A stretch of 64,000 nucleotides of DNA from Alphaproteobacteria bacterium (GCA_018969015.1 JAGWZE010000001.1:144752-208751), one strand, 5' to 3'. Shown: positions 6,879 through 15,806, counted from the stretch's first letter. The notes: generated from the sequence alone by a model not told the origin. Program-made: numbers and translations.

Positions 6879-8873
6879 ATGCTGAACGACGCGGGATCCA
6901 CGAACGCGCTGCGGCTGAGCCTCTTCGGCCCCCTGAGAGTTGAGTTGCATGGCCGCACTGTGGCCATGCCGGCCTCTCGGAAAACGCGCGCAATCCTCGG
7001 CTATCTCGCGCTCTCGGGGCGGGCCGTCAGCCGTCAGCGGCTCTGCGATTTGTTCTTCGATGCGCCCGACGACCCGCGCGCGTCGCTGCGATGGAGTCTC
7101 ACCAAGATCAGGCCTCTGGTGGACGAGCCCCAGCGGCCGCGGCTCCTGGCGGAGCGGGACACGTTGCGGATCGATTTCGCGGGCGCCGATGTGGACGCCC
7201 ACACAGTGTTGGCTATCGCCGCGCAGCCGTTGACGGAACTGCCGAGCGCCCTGCGACTGTACGCACTCGACCAGTTGAATGCAGACTTGTTGGAAGACTG
7301 CGACCTGCCCGATCGCCCTGAGTACGCTGCATGGCTCGCAGCGCATCGGCAGGACTTCCGGGCGATCGCGCTTAAGCTCGCGTCGGCGGAGGTTCAAGCC
7401 AGCAAAGGCGAGGCGCGCATCGGCGCCCTGCGGCGGCTACTGGCGCTCGATCCGCTCGACGAGTCGGCCGCCGCCTCCCTTGCCCGCGCGTTGATGGCGG
7501 CTGGGCGCCGCGACGAGGCACATGCCTTGGCTGCGTCTACCGAGCGCCAATTGCGCCTGGCCGGGCTCCAGGCAGGCCCGACCGTGAGGTTGGCGCTGCG
7601 ATCATCTGCACCGGAGCTTAAACAGGCGGCCGTGCCCCCGCAGGCGGCGCCTTCGGAACCGCCCGCCGATGGACGGATCTCCGTTGGGGTCGTTCCATTT
7701 CTGAACCACAGCCCGGATGTGATCCCAGACGAGTTGATGGATGGCCTGTTAGAGGCGATCGCTCACATGCTGTCGAAGTTTCGCGACATACGCGTCGCGG
7801 GCTTTTCCGGTGCGATGCAATTCAAGGGCGCCCTCAAGGATCCCGCTGCGATGGGGGAAGCGCTCGGCGTCAGCCATCTTGCCGGCGGCAGCGTCATGGC
7901 TCGAAACGGCGCCTTGAAAATTCGCTACCGATTGGTCGCAGCCGCTGATGGCGCGTTGATCGCCAGCGGCGATGTGGAACATGACGCCGCCGACGCATTC
8001 GCGCTTTTGGAGGATGCGCCGGCAAGGCTTGTGGTGCTGCTTGCACATCATCTGGCCAATACTGCGCGCGAATCCGCACTCGCCACGCCCGACGACCGAC
8101 GCAGCGCCTTCCAGCATTTCCTGGTGGGCATCTACTTCGGGTTTTTCGCCACACCGATCGATTATTCGGCTGCGTTGGCGGCCTTTGAGGCCGGCCTCGC
8201 GCTCACGCCTGACGACCCCAATCTCAACGCCTATGCCGCATGGGCGAAAGCAGGTCTGGGGCATGCGTCGCGCGAGCCTGAGCGTACTCAAGCAGCCGCG
8301 CAGGCCTATCGCGCCATAGCTGCAGCTGACAGCAACGCTGACGCCTTGGCGATCGCCGCTTGGTCCGCAGTGCACATCGGGCAGGACTATGACGCCGGGT
8401 TGCGCGCGGTCGAGCTCGCCACCCGCCTAAATCCTTTGTCGCGAATCGCCTGGAGCGCGAGCGCCTGGATTCGCGCAATGGCGGGCGAGTTCGAGACACC
8501 GTTGCAGCACTGGGACAATGCCATACGCTGCAACCCACTCGGCTCCAACGTCGACACCTCATTTGCCGGTCGCGCGCTGTGCTACTGGATGGCCGGCCGA
8601 TTTCAAGAGGCTGCAGACGCGGCTAAACGGGCGCTGGAGCGACAGCCAGGCCACGCTGGGGCTCACATGGCGGCGGTGGCGGCCGCACAGGGGCTTGGCG
8701 ACCCAGAAATGACCAAGGCGGCCGTGCGCGCGATGCTGCAATTCTTCGCCGACGCACCTGACACGCCTGTCATGGCCTCCATTCCAATCCGATCCAGAGA
8801 CATGAAGGCGCGTTTGCTGGAAGCGATCCGTTTAGCACGGGCGCAAGCAAAAGGCGATTTGGCTGACGGTTAG
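6879..8873 (+). CDS. One-component regulator: SARP-type winged helix and BTAD, TolB-like domain, TPR tail
   Basis: A 664-residue cytoplasmic protein. Residues 8-95 form an OmpR/SARP-like winged helix (RLSLFGPLRVELHG, KTRAILGYLAL, RQRLCDLFF). Residues 105-250 form a bacterial transcriptional-activation domain of helical repeats. From about 265 a TolB N-terminal/FlgO-like domain follows (ISVGVVPFLNHSP, LGVSHLAGGSV). The rest, about 405-655, is TPR-like. The ATG at 6879 is used because family similarity starts at LRLSLFG. Such proteins usually sense through their repeats and activate nearby genes, here most likely the divergent envelope operon. There is no receiver or kinase partner, so the signal is probably bound directly. 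Confidence 0.8.
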   Translation: MLNDAGSTNALRLSLFGPLRVELHGRTVAMPASRKTRAILGYLALSGRAVSRQRLCDLFFDAPDDPRASLRWSLTKIRPLVDEPQRPRLLAERDTLRIDFAGADVDAHTVLAIAAQPLTELPSALRLYALDQLNADLLEDCDLPDRPEYAAWLAAHRQDFRAIALKLASAEVQASKGEARIGALRRLLALDPLDESAAASLARALMAAGRRDEAHALAASTERQLRLAGLQAGPTVRLALRSSAPELKQAAVPPQAAPSEPPADGRISVGVVPFLNHSPDVIPDELMDGLLEAIAHMLSKFRDIRVAGFSGAMQFKGALKDPAAMGEALGVSHLAGGSVMARNGALKIRYRLVAAADGALIASGDVEHDAADAFALLEDAPARLVVLLAHHLANTARESALATPDDRRSAFQHFLVGIYFGFFATPIDYSAALAAFEAGLALTPDDPNLNAYAAWAKAGLGHASREPERTQAAAQAYRAIAAADSNADALAIAAWSAVHIGQDYDAGLRAVELATRLNPLSRIAWSASAWIRAMAGEFETPLQHWDNAIRCNPLGSNVDTSFAGRALCYWMAGRFQEAADAAKRALERQPGHAGAHMAAVAAAQGLGDPEMTKAAVRAMLQFFADAPDTPVMASIPIRSRDMKARLLEAIRLARAQAKGDLADG

Positions 8874-9420
8874 CCGCACCAAGCACCCAGTCCGGCGAAC
8901 GGGCTTCCGTTGTGGCTGCTCTGCCTGTGATGATCTCGACGCTAAACGTTGCCGGGCTGAGCGTCTGCCCCGGCTCAGTCGGGCTGTGGCGTCTCGAGCG
9001 GCCGCCGCGCACTCCGCCTCGAGCCGCGAACAAATGGTCCAACATGCGCAATCCAGAGCGATCCAGCTTGATCCAGCTTGATCCAGCGCGGCTCGATCGT
9101 GGGGAGCTACCTTGCAAAGGACGCATCGAAGCTCATCCGGCAGCCGATGGGCGCGCATCGCCGGAACTTCTCAGGATGGCTTCCCTTTTCGGGCGATTTG
9201 AGCCACATTCGGATCGTCCGGAACTCGAACCCTGCGCAATAAAATTTGATTGCCGGCGCCACGTCGGGATCGCGCAAGGTCTATTCGTCCGAACTCCACC
9301 TATCTTCTCAGCGCGCTATGCCAAGAGCGGCTCGCCTCTTCTGGCGCCACTCGCCGGCGCACCGCGCGCCCGGCCGCCCCCTTCCCAAGTCAGCCAGCCG
9401 CCGCCACCCCGGCCCCCGAT
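8874..9420. other. Gene-free stretch of about 550 bases
   Basis: Open frames here on both strands lack ribosome sites and recognisable domains and read as random high-GC frames. The only structure that I see is a short tandem repeat at 9060-9087. The sequence is locally less GC-rich (for example AATAAAATTTGATT at about 9238-9251). The stretch separates the accessory block from ald and may be the scar of a lost gene. Confidence 0.4.
9060..9087. repeat. Three-copy 10-bp tandem repeat
   Basis: GATCCAGCTT is repeated directly, the third copy ending as GATCCAGC. It lies in non-coding sequence. A unit this short probably arose by slippage. Confidence 0.7.
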
Positions 9421-10506
9421 CTAGAACCCCAGGGCCTCGCGCACCGACGCATGCACGATCCGGCCGCCCTGGACGTTGAGGCCCGCGGCGAGGTTGGGAT
9501 CGTCGGCCATGGCCTGCGCGGCGCCCTTGTTGGCGAGGGCCAGCGTGAAGGGCAGCGTCGCGTTGTTGAGCGCGAAGGCGCTGGTGCGGGCGACAGCGCC
9601 GGGCATGTTGGCCACGCAGTAATGCAGGATGCCGTCGATCTCGTAGACGGGATCGGCGTGCGTGGTGGGGCGGCTCGTTTCGAAGCAGCCGCCCTGGTCG
9701 ATGGAGATGTCGACGAGCACGGCGCCCGGTCGCATCGTCGCGAGCATGGCGCGCGTCACGAGCTTGGGCGCGTTTCCGCCCGGCACGAGGACCGCGCCGA
9801 TGACGAGATCGGCCTCGCGGACCGCCTCCTCCACCGCGGCGCGCGTCGAATAGACGGTTTCGAGTCGGCCGTTGAATTCGCGATCGAGCTCTTCGAGGCG
9901 TGCGGGATTCTTGTCGAAGACGGTGACGCGGGCGCGCATGCCGACAGCGATCTGCGCGGCGTTGTAGCCCGCGACGCCGGCGCCGAGGATCACGACATCG
10001 GCCGGCCGCACGCCGGGGACGCCGCCGAGCAGCACGCCGCGCCCGCCATGGCTCTTTTCCAGGAAGGTCGCGCCGACCTGGATCGACATGCGTCCGGCGA
10101 CCTCGCTCATCGGCTTGAGCAGCGGCAGCCGCCCGTGCGCGTCGGTCACGGTTTCATACGCGATCGCGGTACAGCCCGAGGCCATCAGGGCCTTCGCCTG
10201 CGCGGGATCGGGCGCAAGATGCAGATAGGTGAAGAGCACGTGATGCGGCTGCAGCCGTGCGCACTCGACGGGCTGCGGCTCCTTCACCTTGACGATGAGG
10301 TCGCTCGCCTCGAACACCGCAGCGGCGTCGGCGAGAATGGTGACGCCCGATTGCCGGTAGCGGTCATCGCTCGCGCCGATACCGGCGCCGGCGCCGGACT
10401 GGACGAAGACCTGATGCCCGGCGCGCACGAGCTCGGCGGCGCTTTCCGGCGTCAGGCCGACGCGGAATTCCTGGGGCTTGATTTCAGCGGGACAGCCAAC
10501 GCGCAT
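9421..10506 (-). CDS. ald: Alanine dehydrogenase
   Basis: A 361-residue enzyme of the usual length that interconverts L-alanine and pyruvate plus ammonia with NAD. Family hallmarks are the N-terminal MRVGCPAEIKPQEFRVGLTP, the substrate-lysine region IVKVKEPQP, the segment VGATFLEKSHGGRGVLLGG and the NAD-binding VILGAGVAGYNAA. The start at 10506 is fixed by GGAGG about 6 bases upstream; an ATG four codons earlier lies before that site. The gene diverges from an Lrp/AsnC-type regulator, a classical arrangement in which the regulator controls ald in response to alanine. Confidence 0.96.
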   Translation of the reverse strand: MRVGCPAEIKPQEFRVGLTPESAAELVRAGHQVFVQSGAGAGIGASDDRYRQSGVTILADAAAVFEASDLIVKVKEPQPVECARLQPHHVLFTYLHLAPDPAQAKALMASGCTAIAYETVTDAHGRLPLLKPMSEVAGRMSIQVGATFLEKSHGGRGVLLGGVPGVRPADVVILGAGVAGYNAAQIAVGMRARVTVFDKNPARLEELDREFNGRLETVYSTRAAVEEAVREADLVIGAVLVPGGNAPKLVTRAMLATMRPGAVLVDISIDQGGCFETSRPTTHADPVYEIDGILHYCVANMPGAVARTSAFALNNATLPFTLALANKGAAQAMADDPNLAAGLNVQGGRIVHASVREALGF

Positions 10507-10629
10507 GGGAGCCTCCATAACGTCGCGAGTGTAGGCCCAAGGCCGCGGGAGGTCTTTGCAAAGCGCGACGGGAACGCGGCGGTTTTCGTATAATCTTGCA
10601 GGAACGCCGCGTTCTTGCAAAATACCTGC
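10507..10629. promoter_or_regulatory. ald-lrp divergent control region with phased TTGCA motifs and an inverted repeat
   Basis: TTGCA occurs at 10556-10560 (inside the palindrome CTTTGCAAAG), 10596-10600 and 10615-10619, spaced about 40 and 19 bases, close to whole helical turns. A perfect 10-base inverted repeat (GAACGCGGCG, 10572-10581, and its complement, 10605-10614) surrounds a TATAAT at 10589-10594 that is a good -10 for the regulator gene. The layout fits wrapping by an Lrp octamer and autoregulation. Confidence 0.55.
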
Positions 10630-11076
10630 ATGAAGCTGGACGACATCGACATCGCTATCCTGGACGCGCTGTCCGCGAACGGCCGCGCGACCAGCGCCGA
10701 AATCGGAGAACAGGTCGGGTTGTCGCCGTCGGCGGCGCATCGGCGCGTGAAGGCGCTCGAGGACGCCGGCGTCATCGCGGGGTACGCCGCCCGCATCGCC
10801 CCGGACGCCTTCGGCCCGACCACCACAGCCTTCGTCGCGGTGACGCTGGAGAACCAGCGCCAGGAGACGATGGCCGCGTTCGAGCGCGCCGTGGCGCGCC
10901 ATCGCGAGATCGAGGACTGCCACCTGATGACGGGGGAAAGCGACTATCTGCTGCGCATCCTCGTGCGCAGCGACGACCGCTACGAGCGCGTGCACCAGGA
11001 TGTCCTGTCGCGCCTGCCGGGTGTGCGGCGCCTCGTGACGAGCTTCAGTATACGGACGGTTTTCCGGCGGTCCTGA
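10630..11076 (+). CDS. Lrp/AsnC-family transcriptional regulator
   Basis: A 148-residue protein. It has an N-terminal helix-turn-helix (LDDIDIAILDALSANGR, then GLSPSAAHRRVKALEDAGVI) and a C-terminal RAM/AsnC effector domain (ITEs such as TAFVAVTLE and the typical DCHLMTGESDYLLRILV). Family members are octamers that bind amino acids. Its divergence from ald suggests that it is the alanine-responsive regulator of that gene. The start at 10630 lies 36 bases after a TATAAT; an ATG-like codon 15 bases upstream gives no better match. Confidence 0.92.
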   Translation: MKLDDIDIAILDALSANGRATSAEIGEQVGLSPSAAHRRVKALEDAGVIAGYAARIAPDAFGPTTTAFVAVTLENQRQETMAAFERAVARHREIEDCHLMTGESDYLLRILVRSDDRYERVHQDVLSRLPGVRRLVTSFSIRTVFRRS

Positions 11077-11093
11077 GAGAGCCGGACATGCAA

Positions 11094-11128
11094 ACGGGCC
11101 GGCGCGCAGATGCGGCCGGCCCGTCTTT
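11094..11128. terminator. Intrinsic terminator between lrp and csp, probably bidirectional
   Basis: ACGGGCCGGC (11094-11103) pairs with GCCGGCCCGT (11115-11124) around an 11-base loop and is followed by CTTT. On the other strand the stem is followed by TTT. The two genes converge on it. Confidence 0.8.
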
Positions 11129-11187
11129 CATGCAGTCACGCACGATGCAGGCGCGCGCCTACGGCCAGGGCCGCGGCGCGCTGCCGC

Positions 11188-11394
11188 TCAGGCGAGTTGC
11201 AGGTTCGTCGCGGAGTCGCGGCCCTGACGGTCGCGCTCGAGATCGAAGCCGACCTTCTGGCCATCAGCGAGGCTGCGCAGACCCGCGCGCTCGACGGCGG
11301 AAATATGGACGAAGACGTCCTTACCGCCCGTCTCGGGGGTAATGAAGCCGTAGCCTTTGGTGGTGTTGAAGAACTTAACGGTGCCGACAGCCAT
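11188..11394 (-). CDS. Cold-shock protein, CspA family
   Basis: A 68-residue single cold-shock domain that binds single-stranded RNA and DNA and melts mRNA structure. RNP1 is KGYGFI and RNP2 is DVFVHISAV, and the start GTVKFFNTTKG is standard. The start at 11394 is set by AAGGAGA about 8 bases upstream. The 192-base stretch before it is long enough for the extended 5' leader that regulates many csp mRNAs, but no specific cold box was identified. Confidence 0.96.
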   Translation of the reverse strand: MAVGTVKFFNTTKGYGFITPETGGKDVFVHISAVERAGLRSLADGQKVGFDLERDRQGRDSATNLQLA

Positions 11395-11586
11395 TGCCGT
11401 CTCCTTGTGTACGAAATTCCTCACGCGGGTCATCCGCGTGTGGTCGATTTTTCGAGGGAAACAGCAAAAGTCCGGCGCGACAGCGAAGGATCAGAGCGTG
11501 ACGCGACGAGATCGATGACCCGCATATAGGGCTTTCGACCGCGTCTGTCCATCGCAACGTCAGCGCAGGGCCGCCGGCGACGCCGT
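11395..11586 (-). promoter_or_regulatory. Promoter and leader of the cold-shock gene
   Basis: Gene-free sequence between csp and the GGDEF-EAL gene, which both read leftward. It contains a CACGCGG...CCGCGTG hairpin at about 11423-11441 close to the csp start and an AT-containing patch at about 11443-11469. The promoter position is not certain. Confidence 0.35.
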
Positions 11587-13608
11587 TCAGCTCGCGATAC
11601 GCCAGGCGGCCTCGAGCTTCGCGGGCGTCGCGACCGGCTCGGGGCGGCCGAAATGGTAGCCCTGCGCCGCGCCGCAGCCGACGGACTGGAGGAACGCGGC
11701 CTGGTCGCCCGTCTCCACGCCTTCGGCCAGCACGCCGATGCCGAGGCTCTGCCCGAGCGACACGACGGCGCCGATGATGGCGCGCGCCTGCGGATCGCTC
11801 ATCACTTCGTCGACGAAGGACTTGTCGAGTTTGATCTTGTCGAACGGGAACGCCCGCAGCGTCGACAGCGACGAATAGCCGGTGCCGAAATCGTCCATGG
11901 CGATCGACACGCCCAGCGCGCCGAGACGGCGCAGCACGTGGATCGTGTGGGCCGGATCGCCCATCATCGCGGTCTCGGTGATTTCGAGCTCGAGACGGCG
12001 CGGCGACAGGCCCGTCTCCAGAAGGATCTCGTGCACGAGGCGCGGGAGATCTGGCACGTGCCCAAGCTGCACGGCCGACAGGTTGACCGCCACCTTCCAG
12101 GGCGTCGGCCATGTCGCCGCCGTCGCGCAGGCGTGGCGCAGCACCCACTCCCCGATCGGCACGATGAGGCCCGTTTCCTCCGCCAGCGAAATGAACTCGG
12201 CGGGCGACACGTAGCCGCGCACCGGGTGGCGCCAGCGGATCAGGGCCTCGAAGCCGGTCGTTTCGCCGGTCGCGAGCGAGGTCTGCGCCTGGTAGCGCAG
12301 CTCGAACTGGCCGGCGTCGATGGCGTCGCGCAGTTCGCGCACGAGCGCGCGGCGGGCGCGCGCGGCCTCGTCCGTCGTCGCCTCGTAAAAGCAGACGCCG
12401 CCGCTGACGCCGCCCTTGGCGCGCTGCATGGCGAGATCGGCATTGGCGAGCAGCGCGGCGGCCCCGGCCGCATCCTCCGGATAGCAGGCGACGCCGATGG
12501 CGGCCTGGAGGGAGACATCGCCCTCGCCGACACGCAACGGCGCCGCGACGGCGGCCTCCAGGCGCTCGGCGAACGCGCCGGCGCCGGGCCGTCCATCCAC
12601 CAGCGCCAGGGCGCCGAACTCGTCGCCGCCGAGCCGCGCGACGAACTCCCCGTCCCGCAGCGCGCCCCGCAGCCGCGCCGCGATTGCACGCAGCGCGCCG
12701 TCGCCGGCGGCGTGGCCGTGCGCCTCGTTGACGTCCTTGAAGCGCTCGAGATCCAGCACGACGACCGCAAGCGACCGTCCGGAGCCGGCGAATTCGAGCG
12801 AGCGATCGAGCCGGTCAAGAAAAGCCGCGCGGTTCGGCAGTTCGGTCAGGGCGTCGTGCTTGGCCAGGCGCGCGAGCTCTTGCGTGCGCTGGGCGGAAAG
12901 GTGGCGATCGAGCAGATAGCTCGCCGATCCGGCGCCGACGGCGAGCAGCCCGATGCCCGATGCGGCGACGGCGAGGATGCCGGCGGAGTCGACATCCAGC
13001 GGCGCTGCGCTCAGCGGCACGATCGTCAGCGCCGCCATGCCCGTGAAGTGCAGCCCGACGATCGTGAGGAACACGCCGACGCCTGATCCCACGTGGCAGT
13101 AGCGCGTGAGCGGGCGCGCGCCGCGATTGAAGGCGAGCGCGCCAAGCAGAAGCGCAACCGCGATCGAAGCAGCGATGCCGCCCTGATCCCAGATCAAAAC
13201 GCCCTGGGTGTTGAAGCCCGCCATGCCGAGATAGTGCATCCCGGCGACGGTCGCGCCGAACACGACGCCGGCCGCCTCCGGCGCGTAGCGCCACCGCCGG
13301 GCGTAGAGCGTGATGGCGGCGCCGCATCCCGCGACCGCGCCGACGAGCGACAGCAGCGTCCAGAAGGGATCGTAGGTCACCGTCAGCGTGTTGCGGTAGG
13401 CCAGCATGGCGACGAAGTGCGTCACCCAGACGGTCGATCCGCCGACGATGGCGCCGAGCAGAGTCCAGATGCCGCGAAGCGCGCCTTCCGTGGTGCGGGC
13501 GCGCTGCGAAAGTCGGACGAGAAAGGCCGCGCCCAGCGCGCAGATCAATGCGGCGAGGACGACGAGGCTCAGGTCATGGTCTTCGGTCAGGCAGGTCAGG
13601 ACGCGCAC
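11587..13608 (-). CDS. MHYT-GGDEF-EAL cyclic-di-GMP signalling protein
   Basis: A 673-residue membrane protein. The first about 245 residues form the seven-helix MHYT sensor, with its conserved His/Met motifs in WVTHFVAML, AGMHYLGMAG and GLHFTGMAAL; these are proposed copper or redox-gas ligands in the family. A GGDEF domain follows with an intact GGDEF at 327-331 (diguanylate cyclase signature), then an EAL domain with E454 in EALIRW and DDFGTGYSS (phosphodiesterase signature). Both may be active. The inhibitory site upstream of GGDEF reads RDGE rather than RxxD, so product inhibition may be weak. The GTG start at 13608 has only a weak ribosome site. Confidence 0.93.
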   Translation of the reverse strand: MRVLTCLTEDHDLSLVVLAALICALGAAFLVRLSQRARTTEGALRGIWTLLGAIVGGSTVWVTHFVAMLAYRNTLTVTYDPFWTLLSLVGAVAGCGAAITLYARRWRYAPEAAGVVFGATVAGMHYLGMAGFNTQGVLIWDQGGIAASIAVALLLGALAFNRGARPLTRYCHVGSGVGVFLTIVGLHFTGMAALTIVPLSAAPLDVDSAGILAVAASGIGLLAVGAGSASYLLDRHLSAQRTQELARLAKHDALTELPNRAAFLDRLDRSLEFAGSGRSLAVVVLDLERFKDVNEAHGHAAGDGALRAIAARLRGALRDGEFVARLGGDEFGALALVDGRPGAGAFAERLEAAVAAPLRVGEGDVSLQAAIGVACYPEDAAGAAALLANADLAMQRAKGGVSGGVCFYEATTDEAARARRALVRELRDAIDAGQFELRYQAQTSLATGETTGFEALIRWRHPVRGYVSPAEFISLAEETGLIVPIGEWVLRHACATAATWPTPWKVAVNLSAVQLGHVPDLPRLVHEILLETGLSPRRLELEITETAMMGDPAHTIHVLRRLGALGVSIAMDDFGTGYSSLSTLRAFPFDKIKLDKSFVDEVMSDPQARAIIGAVVSLGQSLGIGVLAEGVETGDQAAFLQSVGCGAAQGYHFGRPEPVATPAKLEAAWRIAS

Positions 13609-13756
13609 GGATCACCTGGAGAGCGGTCGTCCGTACACGAACGGAGTTTACACTTCGCAACCACGTCCGGCCTAGAGGACCTTCCGGTCGGCGGGCGTGG
13701 CGGCCGCAATCGCAAACCGCGCGTTCAGGAAGGTGAACGGTGTGCGAACGGCGTCG

Positions 13757-14407
13757 TCAGGGCCCATCACGCCAGGGCGCCACGGGCAGACGCCACGCGA
13801 AGCGGATCGCCAGCACGCGGAGCGCGAACGTGACGAGACCACCGGCGATCGCGACCCGCACGGCGTCGAAGCTCAAAACCGCGCCCGTGACGACGACGAC
13901 CGCGCCCGCGAGCGCCGCCACGGCATAGATCTCCGTGGGCTTCAGCACACTCGGGACTTCCGCCAGCAGAACATCGCGCACGACGCCGCCGCCGATCCCC
14001 GTCAGCATGCCCATCAGCGCCGCCATCGGCGGCGAGAGCCCGAACGCGAGGGCCTTCTGCGCGCCCGCCACGCAGAACAACGCCAGCCCTGCCGCATCCA
14101 CCAGGAGGATCGGCGCGGAGACCTTCTCGATGGCGGCGCCCCACACGAACACCGCGAGGCCCGCCGCCATCGCCGCCGCGAGATAGCGCCAATCCGTGAA
14201 GGCCGCCGGCGGGGTCGCGCCGATCAGCACGTCGCGCAGGATGCCGCCCGAGCAGGCCGACGCGAAGGCGACGACGAGCACGCCGAACACGTCCAGCCCG
14301 CGCCGCGCGGCCGCGAGCGATCCTAGAAGCGCGAACGCCACAGTGCCGCTGAGATCCAGCGCCAGCACGAGAGCGCGCGCCGACGCGCTGGCAAGATCCG
14401 CTTCCAT
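13757..14407 (-). CDS. TRIC-family (UPF0126) cation channel membrane protein
   Basis: A 216-residue inner-membrane protein with about seven hydrophobic helices and the internal duplication of the family: GGILRDVLIG in the first half and GGGVVRDVLLAE in the second. Prokaryotic relatives are trimeric monovalent-cation channels. The start at 14407 is used because similarity begins at ALVLALDLSGTVAFALLG; an in-frame ATG at 14482 would add 25 low-complexity residues. It lies 148 bases upstream of the GGDEF-EAL gene on the same strand. Confidence 0.88.
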   Translation of the reverse strand: MEADLASASARALVLALDLSGTVAFALLGSLAAARRGLDVFGVLVVAFASACSGGILRDVLIGATPPAAFTDWRYLAAAMAAGLAVFVWGAAIEKVSAPILLVDAAGLALFCVAGAQKALAFGLSPPMAALMGMLTGIGGGVVRDVLLAEVPSVLKPTEIYAVAALAGAVVVVTGAVLSFDAVRVAIAGGLVTFALRVLAIRFAWRLPVAPWRDGP

Positions 14408-14576
14408 CCCGTTCGCCCCGCGGCCGTGCCCGCATCCGTTTGCGTCGACGCCGAAGGCCGACATTAACGCCCGCGTCACCAAGACGGCCGCCTTATCGTG
14501 AATGCGGCCGCAAACGGAGCGAAATTAACGCCATCTCTTAAACGAATGGAAACGCCGAGCGCGAGACATTCACCGC

Positions 14577-15806
14577 GTGAGACTTGGTGTCCCCTTGCGT
14601 TCGCGGCCTGGTTTCCTTCGGTCGAAGGCCGGCAACGTCGCCATGATGGTGTCGTTGTCGCTTCCCTTTCTCATTGGCGGCGCCGGCTTCGGCGTCGAGA
14701 CCAGCTATTGGTACCTGAAGTCGCTCGAGCTGCAGGGCGCGGCCGACAACGCCGCCTACGCCGCCGCACTCGACAAGCGCTCGGGCTCGAACGACACGGC
14801 CGTTCGCGCAACGGCGGCGAACACCGCCGCAGCGAATGGCTTCGACGCCAGCGTCGGGACGATCACCGTCAACACGCCGCCCGCGAGCGGGCCCAATCGA
14901 AACGCGCAATCGGTCGAAGTCCTGCTCAATCAGAACCAAGACCGGTTCTTCTCCAGCCTCTTCACGAACGCCCCGCTCGTCGCGAAGGCGCGCGCGGTGG
15001 CGACGTTCCAATCTGCGGCCAACGCCTGCGTCCTTGCCCTGAACGCGACCGCCTCGAAGGCGGTCGACTTCTCGGGCAACACGTCGACGACGCTGACGAG
15101 CTGCAGCGTCATGTCCAACTCGACCGCGGCCGACTCGATCAACGTGCAGGGCTCCGCGCAAGCGACGGCGGCGTGCTTCGTATCGGCCGGCGGCGTGACG
15201 ATGACGTCGGGCGGGAAGTCGACGCAATGCGCCCAGCCGATCCGCCAGGCCCCTCCGGCAGGCGACCCCTACGCCGCGTTCGAGCCTCCGGCTGCCTCCG
15301 GCAACTGCCGCAACTCGAACGGCGCCACGCTCCAGGCGGGACGCTATTGCTCCGGCCTGACGCTCTCCGGGACGGTGACGCTGAACCCTGGCGTGTACTA
15401 CGTCTCGGGTGGTGATTTCCGCATCAACGCCAACGCGAACGTCACGGGGACGGGCGTCACGATCGTCCTCGTGGGCTCCGCCCGCGTGACGATGAATGGC
15501 AACGCCATGGTGCGCCTCTCCGCGCCGACCTCCGGCGCAACCAAAGGCATGCTCTTCTACGGGGACCGCGCTTCGTCCGGCGGGACCAACCGGTTCAACG
15601 GGACGGCAGCGTCGCTGCTGACCGGCACGATTTATGCACCGCGTCAGGACGTCGCCTACCTCGGAAACTTCTCGGGATCGGGCGGATGCACGCAGGTCGT
15701 CGCGTCCACGGTCACTTGGAGCGGGTCGACGACCATCGCCGTCGATTGCTCCGCCTATGGCATGTCGCAGGTTCCGATCCTTCAGGTCGTCAAGGTGGTC
15801 GAATGA
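14577..15806 (+). CDS. TadG-like pilus-assembly/surface protein
   Basis: A 409-residue protein. The N-terminus has the TadE/TadG pattern: a basic leader, GNVAMMVSLSLPFLIGGAGFGVE as the membrane segment and the WYLKSLELQGAADNAAYAAAL helix typical of putative TadG proteins. The rest is Ser/Thr/Asn/Gly-rich and beta-rich, with several cysteines (NACVLAL, TSCSVMS, GNCRNS, RYCSG, GGCTQ), and reads as an extracellular beta-helix-like domain. The GTG at 14577 is the longest start. It overlaps the next gene by 4 bases. No tad secretion ATPase or prepilin peptidase is in the window. Confidence 0.8.
   Translation: MRLGVPLRSRPGFLRSKAGNVAMMVSLSLPFLIGGAGFGVETSYWYLKSLELQGAADNAAYAAALDKRSGSNDTAVRATAANTAAANGFDASVGTITVNTPPASGPNRNAQSVEVLLNQNQDRFFSSLFTNAPLVAKARAVATFQSAANACVLALNATASKAVDFSGNTSTTLTSCSVMSNSTAADSINVQGSAQATAACFVSAGGVTMTSGGKSTQCAQPIRQAPPAGDPYAAFEPPAASGNCRNSNGATLQAGRYCSGLTLSGTVTLNPGVYYVSGGDFRINANANVTGTGVTIVLVGSARVTMNGNAMVRLSAPTSGATKGMLFYGDRASSGGTNRFNGTAASLLTGTIYAPRQDVAYLGNFSGSGGCTQVVASTVTWSGSTTIAVDCSAYGMSQVPILQVVKVVE

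Noticed and set aside
9216..9245. tRNA-like T-arm (GGTTCGAGTTCC on the minus strand)
   Set aside because: The flanking bases do not pair as a T stem and no acceptor or anticodon stem can be drawn.
8912..9424. Plus-strand frame in the 550-base gap
   Set aside because: It has no ribosome site, no domain and a Pro/Arg-rich random-looking end.
9250..10593. Plus-strand frame across ald
   Set aside because: It is antisense to a clearly identified alanine dehydrogenase and lacks any domain.
11653..13086. Plus-strand frame across the GGDEF-EAL gene
   Set aside because: It is antisense to intact GGDEF and EAL motifs and has a His/Arg/Asp-rich shadow composition.
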